This document shows positions 6,430 to 9,423 of a DNA stretch of 9,423 nucleotides, in pieces; position 1 is the first letter of the stretch, and the number at the start of each line of letters is the position of its first letter. The notes beneath the pieces were generated by a model. That model saw only the letters and a program-made list of their open reading frames with translations. It did no database searches and had not been told where the DNA came from. Origin of the DNA: an uncultured Eubacteriales bacterium (GTDB taxonomy: Bacteria; Bacillota; Clostridia; Christensenellales; Christensenellaceae); assembly GCA_900554725.1 (NCBI GenBank), contig USII01000029.1, positions 1-9,423 of the forward strand. The letters are read 5' to 3'. A program made the translations under genes and the position numbers.

Positions 6430-7038
6430 ATGGAAGTAAGAAAAGCAAAGCGCATCTCTGTGCGAAAAATTGCGGTAACGGGTGTATTAGCGGCTGTGGC
6501 GACGGTGCTGATGTTTTTGGATTTCAGCATTCCCATTATGCCTGGCTTTATCAAGGTGGATTTTTCGGATCTGCCGGCGCTGCTGGCGGCCTATGCACTG
6601 GGGCCGGTCTCCGGCGTAGTGGTGTGCCTGGTGAAAAACCTGGTCAATGTGTTGTTTACGGCTACAGGCGGCGTGGGCGAACTTTCCAATTTTGTGCTGG
6701 GCGCATGCTTTGTGCTGCCGGCAGGGCTTATCTACCAAAAACACAGGACAAGAAAAGCCGCCTTTTTTGGGGCGCTGCTGGGCGCAGCCGTCATGGCGGT
6801 TGTGAGCATTTTTTCCAACTATTATATCGTCTACCCCATTTATACAGCGATTATGCCCATGGAGACGATCCTTGGGATGTACCAGGCGATTGCCCCTGGT
6901 GTGCAGACGCTTTGGGATGCCCTTTTGTGGTTTAATCTGCCCTTTACTTTTTTAAAGGGCATGTGCTCTGTTGCCATTGCGTTTCTCATCTATAAGCATA
7001 TCTCACCGCTGCTCAAAGGAAACGGAGCAAACCGTTGA
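6430..7038 (+). CDS. ribU: Riboflavin ECF transporter substrate-binding subunit RibU
   Basis: RibU is the membrane S component that binds riboflavin and docks on the shared energising module (EcfT plus two EcfA ATPases), which is not in this window. The 202-residue protein has about six hydrophobic segments and RibU hallmarks: FLDFSIPIMPGFIKVDFSD near residues 29-47, then LPALLAAYALGPVSG, KNLVNVL and GGVGELSNFVLG. A perfect promoter and an FMN riboswitch precede it, as expected for a riboflavin importer. The ATG at 6430 is chosen because AGGGAG (6418-6423) lies 6 bases before it and the family pattern starts soon after. The frame stays open back to a GTG at 6340, but that would make the riboswitch platform coding. 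The product depends on an ECF module encoded elsewhere. Confidence 0.93.
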   Translation: MEVRKAKRISVRKIAVTGVLAAVATVLMFLDFSIPIMPGFIKVDFSDLPALLAAYALGPVSGVVVCLVKNLVNVLFTATGGVGELSNFVLGACFVLPAGLIYQKHRTRKAAFFGALLGAAVMAVVSIFSNYYIVYPIYTAIMPMETILGMYQAIAPGVQTLWDALLWFNLPFTFLKGMCSVAIAFLIYKHISPLLKGNGANR

Positions 7039-7063
7039 ATTTTTCTGCCCGGGCAGATAAAAT
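7035..7063 (+). promoter_or_regulatory. Possible lplA promoter with operator-like spacer
   Basis: TTGAAT (7035-7040, four of six) is followed after exactly 17 bases by TAAAAT (7058-7063, five of six). The ribU stop TGA (7036-7038) lies inside the -35 box. A start near 7070 would leave only about 14 bases before the ATG at 7084 and may cut into the GGGGGTG ribosome site, which argues for caution. Read-through from ribU is the alternative. Confidence 0.4.
7044..7057. repeat. Perfect 14-base palindrome between ribU and lplA
   Basis: TCTGCCCGGGCAGA reads the same on both strands. It is preceded by TTTT and followed by TAAAA on the plus strand, and neither strand has a T-run after the stem. An intrinsic terminator is therefore unlikely. 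It occupies most of the spacer of the candidate lplA promoter, as a repressor operator might. Confidence 0.6.
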
Positions 7064-7083
7064 AAGCGGGGGTGCATAGGCAT

Positions 7084-8052
7084 ATGAAGACATATTTTTT
7101 TCTCTGCGAGACAAACGATGCCTGGCTCAATTTGGCGGCAGATGAATACTTTTTGAATCATGCTCCTGAGGGGGGGATTTTGCTGCACATCTATATCAAC
7201 GCTCCCTCTGTCATTATTGGCAAAAGCCAGAATGCCTGGGGAGAGTGCAACTTAAGGGCGATGGAGCGGGATGGCGTGAAGCTGGTGCGGCGCATCACAG
7301 GCGGCGGGGCAGTATACCACGATCTGGGAAATGTCAATTTTTCCTTTATTGCCCATCAGAGTGTATACGATGTGCAGCGCCAGATGGGGGTTATCCTAAA
7401 GGCTGTGCAGAAGCTTGGAATCAGGGCGGAATTCAGCGGCCGCAACGATCTCCTGGCAGAGGGCCGAAAGTTTTCCGGCAATGCATTTTGCATACGCGCA
7501 GAGGGGCGCCAGCACCATGGAACTCTGCTTTTATCCGCAGATCTCGCAAGGCTTTCGGGGTATTTAAATGTTTCGGATGAAAAGCTGAAAAGCAAGGGAA
7601 TCGCCTCGGTGCGCTCCCGGGTTTGCAATCTCTGCGAGCTCAATGGCGAGATTACGGCAGATAAGATGATAGAGGCGCTGAAGCAGTCCTTTGCAGCGGA
7701 ATATGGCAGCTTTCAGAATTGGGAACTGGGGCCGGCCGCGCGCAGGGAAATAGAAGAGCTTTATGAGAAGCATTCCTCCTGGCAGTGGCGGCTGGGGCAG
7801 GCCCCGCGTTTTGATCTGGAGCTGCGCAAGCGGTTCTCATGGGGAGAAGTGCAGGTGCTGCTCTCTTTCCGCCAGGCGCATGTGAGCCACGCCCAGGTAT
7901 TCAGCGATGCCCTGGATCCCGATCTTGCGGAAAATTTGGCAGGGATGCTTGTAGGGGTGCGTTTTTGTGCGGCGGATCTTTGTGCGGCAATACACCCAAA
8001 GAAAGGAGAATATGCGGAGATTGCCCAGTGGCTGGGCAGTTTGGAATATTAA
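7084..8052 (+). CDS. lplA: Lipoate-protein ligase A
   Basis: The enzyme activates lipoate with ATP and transfers it to a lysine on acceptor proteins such as GcvH or the E2 subunits of 2-oxoacid dehydrogenases, in the cytoplasm. The 322-residue protein has the large catalytic domain: lipoyl-AMP binding motif RRITGGGAVYHDLGN (69-83), GRNDLL (119-124), catalytic-site lysine K129 in GRKFSGNAF, HHGTLLLSADL (144-154) and KGIASVRSRVCNL (171-183). A C-terminal accessory domain follows (about 237-322), so this is the full two-domain form that can make lipoyl-AMP itself. I chose the ATG at 7084 because GGGGGTG lies about 10 bases upstream. The GTG at 7072 is too close to that site. It may be cotranscribed with ribU or have its own promoter in the 45-base gap. 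Its lipoate acceptors are not in this window. Confidence 0.94.
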   Translation: MKTYFFLCETNDAWLNLAADEYFLNHAPEGGILLHIYINAPSVIIGKSQNAWGECNLRAMERDGVKLVRRITGGGAVYHDLGNVNFSFIAHQSVYDVQRQMGVILKAVQKLGIRAEFSGRNDLLAEGRKFSGNAFCIRAEGRQHHGTLLLSADLARLSGYLNVSDEKLKSKGIASVRSRVCNLCELNGEITADKMIEALKQSFAAEYGSFQNWELGPAARREIEELYEKHSSWQWRLGQAPRFDLELRKRFSWGEVQVLLSFRQAHVSHAQVFSDALDPDLAENLAGMLVGVRFCAADLCAAIHPKKGEYAEIAQWLGSLEY

Positions 8053-8063
8053 CAAAAGAAAAA

Positions 8064-8100
8064 AGAAAGGGCAGGGAGCTTTGGATTCCCCGCCCTTTTT
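8064..8100. terminator. Two-way intrinsic terminator between lplA and ridA
   Basis: A stem pairs AAAGGGC (8066-8072) with GCCCTTT (8092-8098), continues inward after one A/C mismatch with GGGA/TCCC, and can extend outward to 8064/8100. Read rightward it ends in TTTTT. Read leftward the sequence after the stem is TTTCTTTTTTCTTTTG. Both convergent genes can end here. Confidence 0.85.
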
Positions 8101-8120
8101 GTGCCCTGAGAGGCAGCGCC

Positions 8121-8492
8121 TCAGATTTCCGCGATGGCCTCTATTTCACAGAGCGCGCCCTTTGGCAACTCTTTTACGGCGATGCAGGAGCGCGCCGGCT
8201 TTTTCGAAAAGTACTTCTCATATACGGCGTTAAATGCGGCAAAATCGGCCATATCCGCCAGAAAACAGGTGGTTTTGATGACATTTTCCAGGCTGGATCC
8301 GGCTGCTTTTAGAATGGCTTCCAGGTTCTGAATGGAGCAGTGTGCCTGGGAAGAGATATCCTCTCCTGCAAATTCCCCGCTGGCAGCATCCAGGGGAAGC
8401 TGCCCGGAAGTAAAGACAAGGTTTCCCACGACTTTGGCCTGAGAATAAGGGCCGATGGCCGCGGGCGCACGGTTTGTAGCAATGGTTTTCAT
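8121..8492 (-). CDS. ridA: RidA family reactive enamine/imine deaminase
   Basis: RidA proteins are small cytoplasmic trimers that speed the hydrolysis of reactive 2-aminoacrylate and related enamines made by PLP enzymes such as threonine or serine dehydratase. The 123-residue protein has the family signature throughout: APAAIGPYSQA (9-19) with Y16, FTSGQLPLD (27-35), and PARSCIAVKELPKGALCEIEAIA (99-121). In the last, R101 fits the conserved arginine that holds the substrate carboxylate and E118 the active-site glutamate. Presence of the arginine places it in the active RidA subgroup. The ATG at 8492 is chosen, with GGGGGA 4 bases upstream. A longer in-frame start at 8546 would overlap the promoter. 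It is convergent with lplA and divergent from the aldo/keto reductase. Confidence 0.95.
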   Translation of the reverse strand: MKTIATNRAPAAIGPYSQAKVVGNLVFTSGQLPLDAASGEFAGEDISSQAHCSIQNLEAILKAAGSSLENVIKTTCFLADMADFAAFNAVYEKYFSKKPARSCIAVKELPKGALCEIEAIAEI

Positions 8493-8517
8493 AATATCCC
8501 CCGATCGTTTTTCTTCT

Positions 8518-8546
8518 ATTATAGTTGATTTTTGGAGCGGGAACAA
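8518..8546 (-). promoter_or_regulatory. Candidate promoter of ridA
   Basis: On the minus strand TTGTTC (8541-8546) is followed after 17 bases by a perfect TATAAT (8518-8523). The start would be near 8511, giving a leader of about 19 bases that contains the GGGGGA ribosome site. The -35 is weak (three of six). Confidence 0.55.
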
Positions 8547-8555
8547 GTTTGGTAG

Positions 8556-8584
8556 TTGTACTTATAAAGTGAGTGTGCTAAAAT
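8556..8584 (+). promoter_or_regulatory. Candidate promoter of the aldo/keto reductase
   Basis: TTGTAC (8556-8561) is followed after 17 bases by TAAAAT (8579-8584, five of six). The start would be near 8591, with a leader of about 53 bases. It lies back to back with the ridA promoter, the two -35 boxes being 9 bases apart. The -35 is weak. Confidence 0.5.
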
Positions 8585-8643
8585 AGAACTATCAATTTTC
8601 ATTGAGATGCGAAAATAGAAAACAGAAAACGGAGGAAACAAAC

Positions 8644-9423
8644 ATGTTAAAGTCTATCAACGATGTGACTAGGCTGTCCAACGGTGTTCTGATGCCCTGG
8701 CTGGGCCTTGGCGTTTGGCAGGCAGAGAACAACGATGCGGAATATGCGGTCAAATGGGCCGTAGAAGCGGGGTATCGGCATATCGATACGGCGGCCGTTT
8801 ATGAAAACGAAGTGCAGACGGGCAAGGGAATCAAGGAGTGCGGCGTGAGCCGGCATGACCTGTTTGTCACTTCCAAGTTCTTTGGGCCTGTGCATTCCTT
8901 TGAAAATGCAATTGCCTCCTGCGAGCAGACGCTGAAAGATCTGCAAACGGACTACCTCGATCTGTTCCTGATCCACTGGCCGCTGCCCAAGCAGAATAAA
9001 TATGTGGAAGTTTACCATGCGCTGGAGAAGCTGTATCGGGATGGCAAAGTTCGCGCAATTGGCGTTTCCAACTTCTATGCGGAGCACATCGACAATGTCA
9101 TCGCAAACAGCGATATTGTGCCGCATGTGCTGCAGGTGGAGTATCACCCGTTCTATCAGCAGAAAGAGCTTCAGGCCTACTGCAAAGAGAAGGGCATTCA
9201 GTATGAGGCGTATTCTCCGCTGGCCCAGGGCGCTATCTTCGAGAGCGAGACGCTCAAAAAACTGGCGGAAAAATACGGGAAATCTGTGGCACAGCTGGTT
9301 CTGCGCTGGGAGCTGCAGAATGGCGTTGTGGTCATTCCCAAATCTGTGCATCAGAACCGCATCATCCAGAACAGCGAGCTGTTCGATTTTGAGATCAGCG
9401 CGGAGGATATGAAGGTAATCGAC
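8644..9423 (+). CDS. Aldo/keto reductase, 2,5-diketogluconate reductase-like (C-terminus missing)
   Basis: This is an NAD(P)H-dependent cytoplasmic reductase of aldehydes and ketones, of the single-domain (beta/alpha)8 AKR superfamily. The frame is open for 260 codons to the right edge, about 15-20 residues short of the usual length for AKR5-type bacterial enzymes. The catalytic tetrad is complete: D48 (GYRHIDTA), Y53 (VYENE), K78 (VTSKFF) and H111 (LIHWP). GVSNF (140-144), QVEYHP (164-169) and the cofactor phosphate-binding IPKSVHQNRI (231-240) follow in family order. The IPKS...R pattern favours NADPH. GGAGGA lies 7 bases before the ATG. It is closest to YvgN/prostaglandin F synthase-like and 2,5-diketo-D-gluconate reductase-like proteins, but the natural substrate cannot be inferred. 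The codon use resembles its neighbours. Confidence 0.93.
   Translation, partial: MLKSINDVTRLSNGVLMPWLGLGVWQAENNDAEYAVKWAVEAGYRHIDTAAVYENEVQTGKGIKECGVSRHDLFVTSKFFGPVHSFENAIASCEQTLKDLQTDYLDLFLIHWPLPKQNKYVEVYHALEKLYRDGKVRAIGVSNFYAEHIDNVIANSDIVPHVLQVEYHPFYQQKELQAYCKEKGIQYEAYSPLAQGAIFESETLKKLAEKYGKSVAQLVLRWELQNGVVVIPKSVHQNRIIQNSELFDFEISAEDMKVID

Noticed and set aside
7044..7057. The ribU-lplA palindrome as an intrinsic terminator
   Set aside because: Neither strand has a T-run after the stem; the T-run lies before it on the plus strand.
7072..7083. GTG start of lplA at 7072
   Set aside because: It sits directly on the GGGGG ribosome site and adds only MHRH. The ATG at 7084 is better spaced.
8493..8546. 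An 18-residue N-terminal extension of RidA from an ATG at 8546
   Set aside because: It covers the predicted promoter (TATAAT at 8518-8523), and RidA proteins normally begin just before the APAAIGPYSQA region. The internal ATG has GGGGGA upstream.
8647..9351. A 234-codon minus-strand open frame opposite the aldo/keto reductase
   Set aside because: The plus strand has a complete catalytic tetrad and good ribosome site; the opposite frame has neither motifs nor a start signal.

Overview
The window looks like a chromosomal stretch from an anaerobic, low-to-mid-GC Firmicute, probably a gut-type Clostridia (Christensenellales-like is a guess). The grounds are strong GGAG-type ribosome sites, an ECF riboflavin transporter behind an FMN riboswitch, lipoate salvage, a PepV-type M20 dipeptidase and an Rnf-free, phage-free housekeeping gene set. 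No mobile element, CRISPR array, tRNA or rRNA was seen. The genes are intact except the two cut by the window edges.

Layout, left to right. On the minus strand a RadC-family gene runs off the left edge. Reading right from a good promoter (TTGACA-18-TATACT) is a two-gene unit: a PepV-type dipeptidase and, 12 bases later with its ribosome site overlapping the previous stop, a short alanyl-tRNA synthetase of 599 residues. That enzyme keeps the aminoacylation and editing domains but lacks the beta-barrel and the C-terminal C-Ala domain. A hairpin-rich 159-base gap with a two-way terminator separates it from a convergent MsbA/LmrA-like ABC exporter on the minus strand. The exporter diverges from mscL, and the two candidate promoters share one palindromic -10 sequence (ATTATAAT).

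The stop codon of mscL lies inside the -35 box of a perfect TTGACA-17-TATAAT promoter, which drives an FMN riboswitch and ribU (riboflavin S component). The next gap carries a lipoate-protein ligase promoter candidate whose -35 box again contains the preceding stop codon, and whose spacer is filled by a perfect 14-base palindrome. The ligase ends at a two-way terminator shared with a convergent ridA. ridA diverges from an aldo/keto reductase that runs off the right edge.

Functionally this is cofactor and metabolite upkeep: riboflavin and lipoate scavenging, reactive enamine removal, peptide breakdown, osmotic safety valve and efflux. I found no convincing new multi-gene system. The points most worth a second look are the trimmed AlaRS, the riboswitch expression platform, the palindrome in front of the lipoate ligase and the shared -10 of the exporter and mscL.
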